NCBI GenBank assembly: GCA_012798435.1
Contig: JAAZNF010000028.1
Coordinates: forward strand, 97,256 to 161,255
Direction of reading: 5' to 3'
Source of the DNA: Myxococcales bacterium
GTDB taxonomy: Bacteria > Myxococcota > B64-G9
DNA length: 64,000 nucleotides
Part shown: positions 23,501 through 32,699 of the stretch, one piece after another
Layout: each line of letters begins with the position of its first letter
How positions within the stretch are numbered: position 1 is the stretch's first letter
Translations under genes and position numbers: made by a program
Notes under the pieces: model-generated
Told to the model about the DNA's origin: nothing
Seen by the model: the letters and a program-made list of their open reading frames with translations, nothing else
Databases searched by the model: none

Positions 23501-25471
23501 TTATGCCTTCTTCTTGGCCGGCTCGAACATGAGCACGAAGTTCCCGGCGTCCAGCGCCTTTCGCAACGACTCGCGGGCGGTGGGGTACTTGTCCGGAGGG
23601 ATCTGGAGCTGCTTCAGCGCCATGCGGTACTCGGTCACCACCCGGTCGCCTTCGATCTGGGTGAGGCGCTCGGCCGAGACCCACTCGTCGTCCAGGGCGA
23701 AGTTCTTGGGCTGACCGGCGAGCTCCATCCCCGCCGGGATGGCTACCTCGTAACGGATGCGGGTCAAGGTCAATGAGTTGAGATCCAGCGGGTACCGGCG
23801 CTTGGGAAGCGAAAGCAGGTCGGACAGCGAACTCAAGAAAGGCCGCTTCACGTCGAAGGACACGCCCTTTCCGGTGGACTGGAAGGCCTTGTCGAGGCGC
23901 GCCTTGAACTGGATGGCGAACGGCTGGTTGTTGTCGTCCTTCCCCGTCGTCACCTGCTCGAGCAGGGTGGCCTGGGGGTACGCCTCGCGCAGCATCTCCT
24001 GCAGATACTTGGGCCAGCGGTCGCCGGGGTACTCCTGCGCGCGGGAGCGGAAGTTGCCCGCGGTGTTGCCGGTGGTGGAGAGCGCCACGCTCATCTGCGC
24101 GGTCACCGCGTCCAGGGGCCGGAACTCGACCTTCCACTCGGCCTGGTTGCTCTCGGCGGGCTGGACCGGGATGAAGTCGAGGAACGGCGCCCCCGGGCGG
24201 GCCACCACCACGTGTACGCCCTGGTCGGCGGCTGGTGTGGTCTTGTAATCGAGGTCGCGGTAGGTGGCGTCCATCCAGTACACTTGGCCGTCGGCCTCGA
24301 CTCGAGCGATGGAGTGGTTGAAGTGGAACGGCCCCGGCAGATCGAGCGGCAGCTTGCCAAGAGAGGGCCGGATGCCGATCAGGATGGGATCGGCCTTGAG
24401 CCCCAGCTCGCGGCACAGCACGGTGATGAGCCCCGCCACCGCCTTGCAATCGCCGTACTTCTTGCTGCACACCACGTGCGCCGACAGCGGGATGAAGCCG
24501 GCCAGGCCCTTCTCCAGGCCGACGTAGCGCACGTTGTTGTTCATGTAGTCCCACACCATCTTGAGCTTCTCGGTCTCGGTCTTGGCCTTCTCGGCGATGG
24601 CTTTCGCCACCTCCTTCACCGGCTCGGTGATCTCCTGCTTGTCCTTGATCATCTCGTGCCAGCAGGTCCCCAGATCCTCCCAGGAGCGGATGGCCTTGCA
24701 GGCCGGGTACTCGCCGAAGGCCGAGACCTTCTCGTTGGCCACGCGGAGCTGCGCCAGCACGTCGGAGGGCGCCACCATGCCCTTCTCGATGAAGAGAGGC
24801 GGCACGTCGCGGGCAGTCCAGGTGCGACGCAGGCGGTTGCCCACTCGCTCCTCCAGCGGCTTGATGTCGATGTTGTCGGTGCGCCACTTGTAGGCAAAGT
24901 CGGCGGGGGTGTCGAGGGTGTAGCTCACCTCTAGCACTGGATCGCGGTCCTGGAAGTTGAGCCCACCCACGCCCAGGAACTTCGCCGAGCGGATACGGTA
25001 GCGCTCCTCGATGATGGCCCCGGGGCCGGCGCCCTTGAGCTTGAACACCATGCAGCGTTGGTCCTGCTCCGGGATGGCCCAGTCCACCCAGGTGATATCG
25101 CGGATGTCGTCTTTCTCCAACGGGAAGACCTTGCCGTCCGGGGCGATGGCGCGGGCCTCGATCGACTCCACCTTGTCCCAGGTCTCGTTGTAGCAGATGG
25201 CCCGTTCGATGCGGCAGTTGGACGAGTCCTCGGCGCAATCCAGCGCCTTGCGGTCAAGGATCTTGACCCGGCGGAACCCCTCCGTGATCAGGCTCTCGCC
25301 GCGGTCGTCCACCGTCCCGGTGGAGCGGTCCTCCAGCACCACCGCCACCGCGCCCTCGAAGCGGGTGGGGGTGACATTCTCGTACTGTTTGATCACCGCG
25401 GTTCCCGATGCGGCGCAGCCGAAGATCACAGCGGACGACACCAGCACGAACCAGTAGCGGGCACTTTTCAT
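23501..25471 (-). CDS. DUF3857/transglutaminase lipoprotein with intact Cys-His-Asp
   Basis: The ATG at 25471 (after GAGGT) starts a 656-residue lipoprotein with lipobox IFGC. The N-terminal DUF3857 beta domain is followed at ~290-400 by a transglutaminase-like domain with KYGDCKAVAG (Cys), FNHSIARVEADG (His) and YWMDATYRDLD (Asp), so the papain-like triad is complete. Such proteins may act as periplasmic peptidases or amidases; no substrate is established. The C-terminal 200 residues are beta-rich. It is co-directional with the Cys-less relative downstream (23-base gap) and 36 bases after an OB-like lipoprotein gene, so all three are likely one operon. Confidence 0.88.
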   Translation of the reverse strand: MKSARYWFVLVSSAVIFGCAASGTAVIKQYENVTPTRFEGAVAVVLEDRSTGTVDDRGESLITEGFRRVKILDRKALDCAEDSSNCRIERAICYNETWDKVESIEARAIAPDGKVFPLEKDDIRDITWVDWAIPEQDQRCMVFKLKGAGPGAIIEERYRIRSAKFLGVGGLNFQDRDPVLEVSYTLDTPADFAYKWRTDNIDIKPLEERVGNRLRRTWTARDVPPLFIEKGMVAPSDVLAQLRVANEKVSAFGEYPACKAIRSWEDLGTCWHEMIKDKQEITEPVKEVAKAIAEKAKTETEKLKMVWDYMNNNVRYVGLEKGLAGFIPLSAHVVCSKKYGDCKAVAGLITVLCRELGLKADPILIGIRPSLGKLPLDLPGPFHFNHSIARVEADGQVYWMDATYRDLDYKTTPAADQGVHVVVARPGAPFLDFIPVQPAESNQAEWKVEFRPLDAVTAQMSVALSTTGNTAGNFRSRAQEYPGDRWPKYLQEMLREAYPQATLLEQVTTGKDDNNQPFAIQFKARLDKAFQSTGKGVSFDVKRPFLSSLSDLLSLPKRRYPLDLNSLTLTRIRYEVAIPAGMELAGQPKNFALDDEWVSAERLTQIEGDRVVTEYRMALKQLQIPPDKYPTARESLRKALDAGNFVLMFEPAKKKA

Positions 25472-25507
25472 GGGCACCTCTTGCGTTTCGTCACGCGACG
25501 GACGGCA

Positions 25508-26014
25508 TCAATAGAACTCGGCCCCGAAGGCCTCGATCACGGGCAAGCGCACCGGCTCCCCCGGCTTCACCGCCTCGGGCGCGAGGAACTTGTGGCCCTT
25601 CTGGAAGTACTCGACCTGCTCCGGGGTGAGCGTCTGCAACATCACCTTGCCCTCGGCCACCGCGCGCCGCTCCAGGCACTCGGCCGGCGTCTCGAAGCGG
25701 GGTTTCGCCGTCACCCGCAGCATGAGCTTTCCCTCGGCGTCGGCGATGGCGAACCAGGCGCGGGCGTGCTTGCAAAAGTCCTTCACCGTGCCTTCGACGC
25801 GGACGATCTTCCCCTCGTACTTGGCGGGATCTTTGACGAGATCGGCCACGGTCACGGCGTCGGCGCCGGCGAGCTTCGCGCCCACCTTGTCGGCCGCCTT
25901 CGCCGGCTCGGCTACCCCGGGTTCTCCCGTCGTGGGCGCACTCGCGGCGTCCTTCTTGTCGCAACCGATAGCGAGCATGGCCAGCACGGCCAGACACAAC
26001 CAGAACAGGCGCAT
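25508..26014 (-). CDS. Small lipoprotein with an OB-fold-like domain
   Basis: The 168-residue product follows GAGGAGGAAAA and has lipobox LAIGC. An Ala-rich linker leads to VTVADLVKDPAKYEGKIVRV, a pattern shared with periplasmic OB-fold (tRNA_anti-like/DUF4920) proteins, then VEGTVKDFCKHARAWFAIAD as strands of the barrel. Two Cys (CKHA and AECLE) are in the domain. DUF4920 relatives are of unknown function. Its position immediately before the transglutaminase-like pair suggests shared expression. Confidence 0.7.
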   Translation of the reverse strand: MRLFWLCLAVLAMLAIGCDKKDAASAPTTGEPGVAEPAKAADKVGAKLAGADAVTVADLVKDPAKYEGKIVRVEGTVKDFCKHARAWFAIADAEGKLMLRVTAKPRFETPAECLERRAVAEGKVMLQTLTPEQVEYFQKGHKFLAPEAVKPGEPVRLPVIEAFGAEFY

Positions 26015-26116
26015 TTTTCCTCCTCGTGCTGTTCGCCGGCGCGGCCTGTCGCCGCCCCGAGCGGCAAAATATTAGGCACACCCCACGAGTTCCTTCAAGA
26101 GCATACTCGCCGCTGG

Positions 26117-27376
26117 CTAGTCGGCGCGCAGACGCTTGAGATCCCACAGGTGAACCGCCTCGGACGTGGCCAGGACGAGGAGAGGAGTGCGAGCATTGTC
26201 GGGGCCGACGGCGGAAACGGCAAGGTCCGCCGGCATTCCGGGCAGAGAGCCACCCCGTGTGATTTCCACCAGCGTCAGGTTATCCGCCGAGGTGGCGTCG
26301 TCGGAGAGCTTGAACTCCACGAGCGTCGTGTGGTTGTCTGGCGTCGTCTTGGCCTGGGACAGGATCACGATATTGAAGGTCTGTTCCTGGTAAACCACCA
26401 TGTGACTGCAGGCTGGGCAATCCGCGATCTTGGGAGCGTCGTAGGTGATGCCGACCTTCCACGCGTAGAGTTGTGGCTCGGCGGGCGCGCTGAATATCCG
26501 CACCAGACCGAACAGCCAATTACCTCCGGGGGAGTAGGAAAGCTCGTCCGCCGAGCTCAGATCGGTGACGATGTCCGAAAAAGTCACGCTGTTGTTGTTG
26601 ATGGTGGCCAGTACGATCTTTGTGGGAACCGAAATGTCGCGTCCGCCCAGCACCAGGTGAAACTGATCGCCCGGGAAGTCTACACTGTGAACCTTGATCT
26701 GCGGGCTCGCCGGCTCGGCCAGCACCGCGGAGTTGGAATTGAAATCGGTCACACGGAGGAGGTTTTCATTATCGATGGTGGCGACGTAGCGCGACGACGC
26801 ACCGGAGACCGTGAACTCCTCCGAGAGCGCCAACGCCTTCGCCATCACCTGTTGCCAGGGATTCATGACCAGACGCCAGTCGTTGGCCGACCGCTCAAAG
26901 AACAGCAACCGATCCCCATCGAGGTTGCGGCAGCCGGCAATCAGCCCGTTGTGGTTGGGGAAAGGGAGGAGCGGACCGATGCCGAGGCAGTCCGTAGCGG
27001 TCCAGGGCGAATCGCGCGACGCCACCGGTATGACCACAAAGCGGCTCTCGTCGAGCATGAAGCCGATCTGCCAGCCCGCGGAGCGGCGAGGTTCTTTGGT
27101 GCACCCGACCAGAAGATAGGCCCATTCGCCGTCCTGCGAGAAGGAGAGCTCGACGTTCTCGCCGCAGGGGTTGGGAAGCGCAAGGTGGCCGCCGTTGCCC
27201 TGGTCGGCGAAGAGAACCCGCTCGGCGCAGGTGGCGAACGGGTCGCAGGTGATGCCGTTGCAATCGGCGTCCGAGTGGCAGGCCTTCCCCTGGGTGCCCC
27301 AATCGGGGATGAACACGTTGCAGTCCGCGCCGGCAAGCCCCAGCACGAGCACGAAGAAGGTTGTCGAAGCGCGCAT
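26117..27376 (-). CDS. Secreted protein, beta-propeller-like, unknown function
   Basis: The 419-residue product has a signal ending in LAGADC, possibly a weak lipobox. The mature start has paired Cys in HSDADCNGITCDPFATC, a small Cys-rich motif frequent in myxobacterial surface proteins. The rest alternates strands such as LSFSQDGEWAYLLVGC, SYSPGGNWLFGLV and YVATIDNENLLRV, in keeping with WD-like or WD40-related propeller blades. It begins two bases after the TolB-like gene stop (TAGC ATG) with GGAGG inside that gene's end, so the two are coupled. No catalytic residues are recognised. Confidence 0.7.
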   Translation of the reverse strand: MRASTTFFVLVLGLAGADCNVFIPDWGTQGKACHSDADCNGITCDPFATCAERVLFADQGNGGHLALPNPCGENVELSFSQDGEWAYLLVGCTKEPRRSAGWQIGFMLDESRFVVIPVASRDSPWTATDCLGIGPLLPFPNHNGLIAGCRNLDGDRLLFFERSANDWRLVMNPWQQVMAKALALSEEFTVSGASSRYVATIDNENLLRVTDFNSNSAVLAEPASPQIKVHSVDFPGDQFHLVLGGRDISVPTKIVLATINNNSVTFSDIVTDLSSADELSYSPGGNWLFGLVRIFSAPAEPQLYAWKVGITYDAPKIADCPACSHMVVYQEQTFNIVILSQAKTTPDNHTTLVEFKLSDDATSADNLTLVEITRGGSLPGMPADLAVSAVGPDNARTPLLVLATSEAVHLWDLKRLRAD

Positions 27377-27377
27377 G

Positions 27378-28277
27378 CTAGAACCTCCCCGCCACGCCGA
27401 CGCTGGCTCCGCCGCCCGGGAGCGGCGTGGCTGCCACCGTCGCCGAGGTGCCGTCGTCGAGTAGCCACAAGGTAAGTCCGGCGGCCATGAGGGCCGCCCC
27501 GGCGCCGAAGCTCGCCCACATCAAGCCGGTGAAGGTGCGGGTCTTGGCGAGCGAGCCCACCTCGCCTATGTCGTAGGCGTTCGCCTCCTTGAGCGCCAGG
27601 CCCAGGAAGGCGAAGCCCAGGGCCGAGACCCCGGCGCCCGACCACAGGGTGACGTGACCCCACAGGTTCAGGGCCGAGCGCGGCCGCTCGAGCTCACGGG
27701 TCACCGCGACCGCTCCCGCGGTGTCGCTCCTGGTACCGGTCTCGACCGCTGGGGGTACCGCCGGGGGGGAGGCACCACCGCTCGCGGGAACGGCGCTCTC
27801 GCGCAGCGGCATCATCAGCTCCTCGACCAGCCCGGCCAGCGCGTCGATGAGTTTCGCCTGACCTCCCTCGACCTTGCGCGACAGGCCCTTTTCGATGCGA
27901 AGCTTGGACACGTCCATGAGTTTCAGGTTGACGAGGTAGAGCTGCTCGAACTGGCTGACGTTGCCCACCACCACCCAGCGTACCCCCAGCGCGCCGCCGA
28001 TCTCCGAGGCGCAGCCGAGCTCGTCGCAGCCGAGAAGCTGGCGCTGCTCGTCGAAGTTGATCACCGCGCGGATGTCGGACTTGCCGATCACCCGGAACCC
28101 GCCCAGCGCACGGATGGAGTTGGCCAAAAGGTCCCCGAGCGAGTCCATCTGCTCCTGGGTGACCCCCCCCTTGCCGGTGAACTCCATGACCGCCACCGGG
28201 ACCTCATCGGCACCCCAGGCCGTCGCAGCGCCGCATGAAAATAGGGCCATGAGAAAAACCCTGCCTGGAAAACGCAT
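27378..28277 (-). CDS. TolB/CsgG-N-like secreted protein with two C-terminal helices
   Basis: The ATG at 28277 follows AGGAGGAACG and starts a cleavable signal (GAATAWGAD). Residues ~25-165 read VAVMEFTGKGGVTQEQMDSL, then a conserved FRVIGKSDI and GVRWVVVGNVSQFEQLYLVNLKLMD, the pattern of TolB-N/CsgG-like domains that occur widely in Myxococcota. After a Pro/Ala linker two membrane helices follow at ~225-280. A periplasmic sensor or assembly role is possible. It is coupled with the propeller-like gene downstream and lies 80 bases after the TPR lipoprotein gene. Confidence 0.75.
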   Translation of the reverse strand: MRFPGRVFLMALFSCGAATAWGADEVPVAVMEFTGKGGVTQEQMDSLGDLLANSIRALGGFRVIGKSDIRAVINFDEQRQLLGCDELGCASEIGGALGVRWVVVGNVSQFEQLYLVNLKLMDVSKLRIEKGLSRKVEGGQAKLIDALAGLVEELMMPLRESAVPASGGASPPAVPPAVETGTRSDTAGAVAVTRELERPRSALNLWGHVTLWSGAGVSALGFAFLGLALKEANAYDIGEVGSLAKTRTFTGLMWASFGAGAALMAAGLTLWLLDDGTSATVAATPLPGGGASVGVAGRF

Positions 28278-28357
28278 CGTTCCTCCTGGGTTCACCACAC
28301 CGCGAGTTGCCGCAGCAAGCATAGCGAATCGCCCCCGAGCTGACAACAGAAACCCCC

Positions 28358-29218
28358 TCACGGCCCCTTGGGCAGCGGCTCGAACATGAACTTGCCCTCG
28401 ACGAGGTCGGCCAGGCGCTTTCGTACCCGCTCCTCCTCGGTCGGGGAGAGTCCGGCGGAGAGCGCCTTGCGGTAAGAGAGCTCGGCCTCCTGCCGGTTGT
28501 GGACGTCGTAGTTCACGTCGCCGAGCGTAAGCCAGATGCGCGATTCGGCGGGGGCCAGCGCGGCGGCCTTGCGCAGCGCCCGGATGGACAAATCCCAGTG
28601 GCGCAGCTCACGGTACAGCCGGCCCATCTCGAAATAGCACTCGGCGCAGCCAGGATCGGCGGATGCGGCGATCTGGAACTCCTGGGCGGCCATGATGGTG
28701 TTGCCGAGCTTCCAGTAGTTGCGCGCCAGTTTCAGGTGGGGGCCGGGGTCTCGCGGCGCGTCGCGGCTCTCCTGGCGCAGGGCCTGCACCTCGTCCTCCA
28801 GCACCGCCGCCTGGTCCGCGAGGTCCGAAGGGAAATGCAGCAGGTACGCCCTCAGCACCGGCCCGCGCGGCTCCTGGGCGTCCGGCAGCCAGACCTCCAC
28901 CACCCGTTCGCGCCCGTGCCAGCGGATGCGGATCCCTTCGCCCTCCGCTCGGAAGCGGACCAGGCGCTTTTCGAAAGTGAAAGGCGGACCCGCCTCCTCG
29001 CCCACCTCCAGGATGGACCCGCGCCGCACCCGGACCTCGGCCGCGCGGCCGTCCGGATCGCGGTAGCGCGCCCGGCAACCGCCCCCCGGCGCATTCGCTT
29101 CCAGCGACTCCAGGCGGTACTGCCCCAGGTTGCCCCGCAGGCACTCCTCCTCCCGGGCGGAGCCGCGGCAGCCCGCGAGCAACAGCATGCAAACGGCGGC
29201 CGACCCGGCGAGCTTCAT
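28358..29218 (-). CDS. TPR-repeat lipoprotein
   Basis: The ATG at 29218 starts a lipoprotein signal (lipobox LLAGC) and gives 286 residues; the longer frame from 29377 would add an arginine-rich leader. The first half is beta-rich with IRIRWHGRERVVEVWL. From ~170 on, three TPR units follow, with NYWKLGNTIMAAQEFQIA, CYFEMGRLYRELRHWDLSI and IWLTLGDVNYDVHNRQEAEL. TPRs bind proteins; the partner is unknown. The protein should be periplasmic and membrane-tethered. It may be the first gene of the operon containing the TolB-like protein. Confidence 0.75.
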   Translation of the reverse strand: MKLAGSAAVCMLLLAGCRGSAREEECLRGNLGQYRLESLEANAPGGGCRARYRDPDGRAAEVRVRRGSILEVGEEAGPPFTFEKRLVRFRAEGEGIRIRWHGRERVVEVWLPDAQEPRGPVLRAYLLHFPSDLADQAAVLEDEVQALRQESRDAPRDPGPHLKLARNYWKLGNTIMAAQEFQIAASADPGCAECYFEMGRLYRELRHWDLSIRALRKAAALAPAESRIWLTLGDVNYDVHNRQEAELSYRKALSAGLSPTEEERVRKRLADLVEGKFMFEPLPKGP

Positions 29219-29360
29219 GCGGCCCGGGACCTTCCCTCGGCGGGCAAGGTTCCCCCTCTCGTTCAACTGTCGCTTGCTTACGAGCCGTCTCTCTTCTCGC
29301 CTGGCCTCGCTCGCTCTCCCGGTCCCGTAGCCAGCCACCTCAAACAACAACAGATCCTCC

Positions 29361-29500
29361 TGCAAAGAGAGGAGCATACTCGCATGCTCCTCATACCAGC
29401 AATTTCAGCCGCAGCCCGATCGCCGTCAAGGGCGAGCGCAGCGAGTCGCGGAGCGACCGCAGGCCCTGGACGACACAGATCGGGCGGAGGCTATGCCTGA
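29361..29500. repeat. Structured dispersed repeat, copy 2
   Basis: This copy aligns column by column with 21141-21280. Its outer stem CCCGATC/GATCGGG replaces CCCGACC/GGTCGGG of copy 1, a compensatory C-G to T-A change. The upstream small hairpin is longer here (GGAGCAT/ATGCTCC). It lies between the TPR gene start and the end of the next minus-strand gene. Nothing else is seen in 29219-29524. Confidence 0.8.
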
Positions 29501-29524
29501 CGAGAAACGCGACCAAGCGACATC

Positions 29525-30265
29525 TCACGGCACCGGGGAAGGCGCCGGACGCGGCGCGGGCTGCTCCGCAGGCACCGGGGCCGGCGGGGGCTCGGGGGGG
29601 CGGACCTCGGCGGAGGGTTGGGCCTTGGCCGCCTCGATCACCTGGAGCAGGTTCTGCACCTTGCGCGACCACTCGGCCGCGTCGGCGAAGCGCCCCGAGC
29701 CGTAGGTGCGGGCGCGCTCGAATTTGCGCCGCGTGTCCTCGAGGAGCTTCTCCACCTGGAGGTACACCCGCTTCGCCTCCACGTAGTCCACGTCCGCGGT
29801 GAGCCGCTGGATGTGCTGCACCTGCGCCACGTCCAGGCCCTGGAGCTTCTCGGCGCGCTTGAGGTAGCCCTTGCCCTTCTGGAAGGTCTCCTCGTCCTCC
29901 ACGAACACCCGCTCTTCGACAAGCCTTATCAGGATGGCCGCCAGCTCGCGGTTGAGCGAGGGCAGATCGTCGAACTCGCGGTTCTCGGCGCGGAAGTCGC
30001 GCGGCAGCTCCAGCGGCGCGTACAAGGCCGCCTGCTCGGGGTCCTCGGGCTTGTAGCGGGTGCTCCCCCAGGGAAAGAAGATCCCCGCGCGCACGGTCAC
30101 CTGGCCGCTCTCGACGGCCAGGTAGAACTTCTTGGAGTGCAGCAGCGACAGGAGATAGACGATGACGGCCAGCAGAAACAGGATGACGATGCCCGTGACC
30201 AGCACACGGTTCGAGCGCCGGCGGCGCGGGGTCGCCTCCATCACCGGGGCCTCTTGTTCGCTCAT
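29525..30265 (-). CDS. Single-pass membrane protein with coiled-coil-like tail
   Basis: The 246-residue protein has a basic N-terminus (PRRRRSNR) and one membrane helix at ~20-42, so the rest should face the periplasm. YLAVESGQVTVRAGIFFPWG forms a short beta segment. Residues ~100-215 are helical and charged (KRVYLQVEKLLEDTRRKFERA), with coiled-coil character and some resemblance to TPR-like hairpins. The last 30 residues are Pro/Ala-rich. GGGAGGTAAGCC precedes the ATG. No known domain is recognised. It precedes copy 2 of the structured repeat. Confidence 0.7.
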   Translation of the reverse strand: MSEQEAPVMEATPRRRRSNRVLVTGIVILFLLAVIVYLLSLLHSKKFYLAVESGQVTVRAGIFFPWGSTRYKPEDPEQAALYAPLELPRDFRAENREFDDLPSLNRELAAILIRLVEERVFVEDEETFQKGKGYLKRAEKLQGLDVAQVQHIQRLTADVDYVEAKRVYLQVEKLLEDTRRKFERARTYGSGRFADAAEWSRKVQNLLQVIEAAKAQPSAEVRPPEPPPAPVPAEQPAPRPAPSPVP

Positions 30266-30379
30266 GGCTTACCTCCCAAAACCATCTCCCCTCTTCGCGC
30301 GATGGGAACATGGTTTCCGAAGCCCATATACCCGTCGCTACCGGGAAATGCAAATCGACGGAATGCGCGCTCCGGCGCT

Positions 30380-30913
30380 TCAGGGGGCGGGCGGCGGGTC
30401 CAGCACCCCGATGAAGGGCAGGTTGCGGTAGCGGCCCTGGTAGTCGAGCCCGTAGCCGATCACGAACACGTCCGGGACGGTGAACCCCAAGTAGTCGATG
30501 GGGGTCTTCACCCGGGCGCGGCTGGGCTTGTGCAGCAGGGTGCACACCTTGAGGCTGGCCGGCTTGCGGGTGGCCAGGTTGTCGAGCAGGTAGCGCATGG
30601 TGAGCCCGGTGTCGACGATGTCCTCCACCACCAGCACGTCCTTGCCGTTGCAGGGCTGGGTGAGGTCCGAGGTGATGCGGATGACGCCCGAAGTGGTGGT
30701 GCGATCGCCGTACGAGCTGATCCCCAGAAAGTCCACCGTGAGCGGCAGTTGGATCTCGCGGCACAGGTCGGCGAGGAACAGGAAGCTCCCCTTCAGCACT
30801 GCCACCAGGTTGAGGTTGCGCCCGGCGTAGTCGCGCGTGATCTGCGCGCCCAGCTCGCGCACCCGCGCCGCGATCTGCTCCTTGCCGATGATCTGCCGCA
30901 TGCCCTCGTCCAC
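30380..30913 (-). CDS. hpt: Hypoxanthine(-guanine) phosphoribosyltransferase
   Basis: This enzyme salvages hypoxanthine and guanine with PRPP to IMP and GMP. The 177-residue protein carries the PRPP loop [13 protein letters not shown], the substrate region [19 protein letters not shown] and [11 protein letters not shown] near the N-terminus. The GTG at 30913 is preferred because GGAGG lies 5 bases before it; an ATG four codons later lacks a site. It is the last gene of a salvage operon, 23 bases after the UPRT-like gene. Confidence 0.96.
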   Translation of the reverse strand: MDEGMRQIIGKEQIAARVRELGAQITRDYAGRNLNLVAVLKGSFLFLADLCREIQLPLTVDFLGISSYGDRTTTSGVIRITSDLTQPCNGKDVLVVEDIVDTGLTMRYLLDNLATRKPASLKVCTLLHKPSRARVKTPIDYLGFTVPDVFVIGYGLDYQGRYRNLPFIGVLDPPPAP

Positions 30914-30936
30914 GCCGCCCTCCTCTCCGCCGCCCG

Positions 30937-31755
30937 TCAGTGCTCGGCGTTGTTGAGGAACTCGCCCAGGCCGCCCAGGCCGGGCACGATGTAGCCGTGC
31001 TCGTTGAGCCCAAACTCCTCGCCCGGGCGCGCGCCGGGGAGCGAGCGCAAAGCCCGCTCGCTGCTGCGGCCCCGGTCCAGCCGGGCGGCGTACACGATGA
31101 CGTTCGGGTGCTCGGCGCGCAGGCGGCGCAAGAACTCCGGGGTCACCACCAGGTTGATCACGATGATCTTGGCGATGGCATCCCCGCCCGCTTGAGCACG
31201 CACGAAGCGGATGCCCAGATCCAGCGAGCCGCCGGTGGCGCCCATGGGATCGGGGAAGAGCACGATTCGGCCCTCGTAGGAGCCGCCCACCTTGGCGCCG
31301 GACACGATGGCGCCGCGCACCCGGCCGCGCCGGTCCACCTTGCGCTCCGCCATGAGGAAATCCTGGCGCACGTTGCGCTCGCCGAGCAAGAGCCCCATCT
31401 CCTCGAAGCACACCTGGGAGGAGAGCAGGCCCGCCCGGGCCACCCCCACGGTCACCGCCCGGGTCTCGGGATCGATGACCTCGCCGGACCACACCGCGTC
31501 GGGGGCGGAGCGCGCCATGCGGGTGAGCACCGACACCGAGGCGCGCGGGAACTCGGCCGCCATCACCACGTGGATCAGGGTGCGGTAGATGGCGCACAAG
31601 AGCTGCCCGCCCTCGATGCCGCGGGTTTCCGGGAGCGACAGCTTGAGCACCCGCGACACCAGCACCGGGTCGGACAGCACATGGACGTTCTTGCCGTAGC
31701 GGTGGGGGATCTGCTGCGGCCGGTAGACGAGGTGGCGGTAGCTCCGGTCAGGCAT
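30937..31755 (-). CDS. Uracil phosphoribosyltransferase-like protein
   Basis: The 272-residue protein ends with [19 protein letters not shown], matching the end of UPRT ([13 protein letters not shown]), and has [13 protein letters not shown] in place of DPMLATGGS, the PRPP loop. VGVARAGL corresponds to the VPILRAGLG segment. UPRT normally has ~208 residues; here ~60 are added at the N-terminus, and several usually fixed residues differ. It therefore may be a diverged UPRT with altered substrate or a regulatory paralogue. Its place between tdk (4-base gap) and hpt supports a role in nucleobase salvage. Confidence 0.85.
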   Translation of the reverse strand: MPDRSYRHLVYRPQQIPHRYGKNVHVLSDPVLVSRVLKLSLPETRGIEGGQLLCAIYRTLIHVVMAAEFPRASVSVLTRMARSAPDAVWSGEVIDPETRAVTVGVARAGLLSSQVCFEEMGLLLGERNVRQDFLMAERKVDRRGRVRGAIVSGAKVGGSYEGRIVLFPDPMGATGGSLDLGIRFVRAQAGGDAIAKIIVINLVVTPEFLRRLRAEHPNVIVYAARLDRGRSSERALRSLPGARPGEEFGLNEHGYIVPGLGGLGEFLNNAEH

Positions 31756-31759
31756 GCTC

Positions 31760-32341
31760 TCACTCCCGTTCCGGCGACTGGCCGGGCTCGGGTTGGAAAC
31801 AGCGGCGGCAGCGGGCCTCGTAGGTGTCCTGCGCGCCCACCTGGATGCGGTCGCCGCCGGGCCGGATGCGCTGGGAGCGGTTGGCCGGGTTTCCGCACTT
31901 GACGCAGATGGCCAGGTTCTTGGTGATGTACTCGGCCACGGCCAGCAGGGCCGGCATGGGCTCGAACGGCCGCCCCAGGTAGTCCTGGTCCAGCCCGGCC
32001 ACGATCACGCGCAGGCCGCGGTTGGCCAGGGTCTCGCACACCTCCACCAGCTCGGCCCCGAAGAACTGCGCCTCGTCCACGCCCACCACCTGCACGTCCG
32101 GCTCGAGCTTCTCCAGCATCTCCCGGGCGTTGGCGATGGGAACGGACTGCATGCGCTGGTCGCTGTGGCTGACGATCTGCTCCGGGTGGTAGCGGTTGTC
32201 GATGCGCGGCTTGAAGATCAGCACCTTCTGGCGGGCGATCTGGGCCCGGCGCAGGCGGCGGATGAGCTCCTCGGTCTTGCCGGAGAACATCGAGCCGCAG
32301 ATGACCTCGATCCAGCCGGTTTCCCGGGGCAGCGACTGCAT
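31760..32341 (-). CDS. tdk: Thymidine kinase
   Basis: Class II thymidine kinase phosphorylates thymidine for DNA precursor salvage. The 193-residue protein has the P-loop GSMFSGKTEEL, the Walker-B-like VVGVDEAQFF with catalytic Glu, and AGLDQDYLGRPFEPM, a lasso region. A structural zinc site uses CVKC and CRRC. Length and order are typical. It is the first gene of the tdk/UPRT/hpt operon. Confidence 0.97.
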   Translation of the reverse strand: MQSLPRETGWIEVICGSMFSGKTEELIRRLRRAQIARQKVLIFKPRIDNRYHPEQIVSHSDQRMQSVPIANAREMLEKLEPDVQVVGVDEAQFFGAELVEVCETLANRGLRVIVAGLDQDYLGRPFEPMPALLAVAEYITKNLAICVKCGNPANRSQRIRPGGDRIQVGAQDTYEARCRRCFQPEPGQSPERE

Positions 32342-32422
32342 GGGCCTCTCCCGCGTGAGCGTCCGCCCGTTCGCGGCCGAGACGGTACCCGCAAGGGGTT
32401 CTCAAGTCAAATCGGCGGGGGA

Positions 32423-32635
32423 CTAGATCTCCCAGGCCACGCCGATCGCTCCCTGGATCTCACAGTCCGAGTCCCAGAAGAACTTCGTGTTTTTCTCGAG
32501 CGGGAGCGACAACTTGAGGCTGGGCGAGAGCCGGCCGAACACGAGACGGCAACCCAGGTTGAGACAGAACAGATTCTCGCTCCCGAGCAGGTCGAAATCG
32601 GACACGGGGATCTCGACGTGCGCACGATGCGCCAT
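32423..32635 (-). pseudogene. Possible remnant of an outer-membrane beta-barrel protein
   Basis: A 70-codon frame starting MAHRAHVEIPVS has alternating hydrophobic strands (CRLVFGRLSPSLKLSLPLE, then GAIGVAWEI) like the last strands of an outer-membrane barrel. There is no ribosome site and no signal peptide, so it is more likely a 3' remnant than a gene. It fills part of the 358-base gap between tdk and the S9 peptidase; nothing else is seen there. Confidence 0.3.
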
Positions 32636-32699
32636 TGACGGCCGGGGCCGGATGCGCTTTGGTGGAGCCGTGGTCCACCTGCCACCGGGAGGTCCGTCC

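Noticed and set aside
25058..27475. An 805-codon plus-strand frame across several minus-strand genes
   Set aside because: It crosses three supported genes, has shadow composition and no domain.
32423..32635. A functional 70-residue gene
   Set aside because: No ribosome site, no signal peptide and no full barrel; listed only as a possible remnant.
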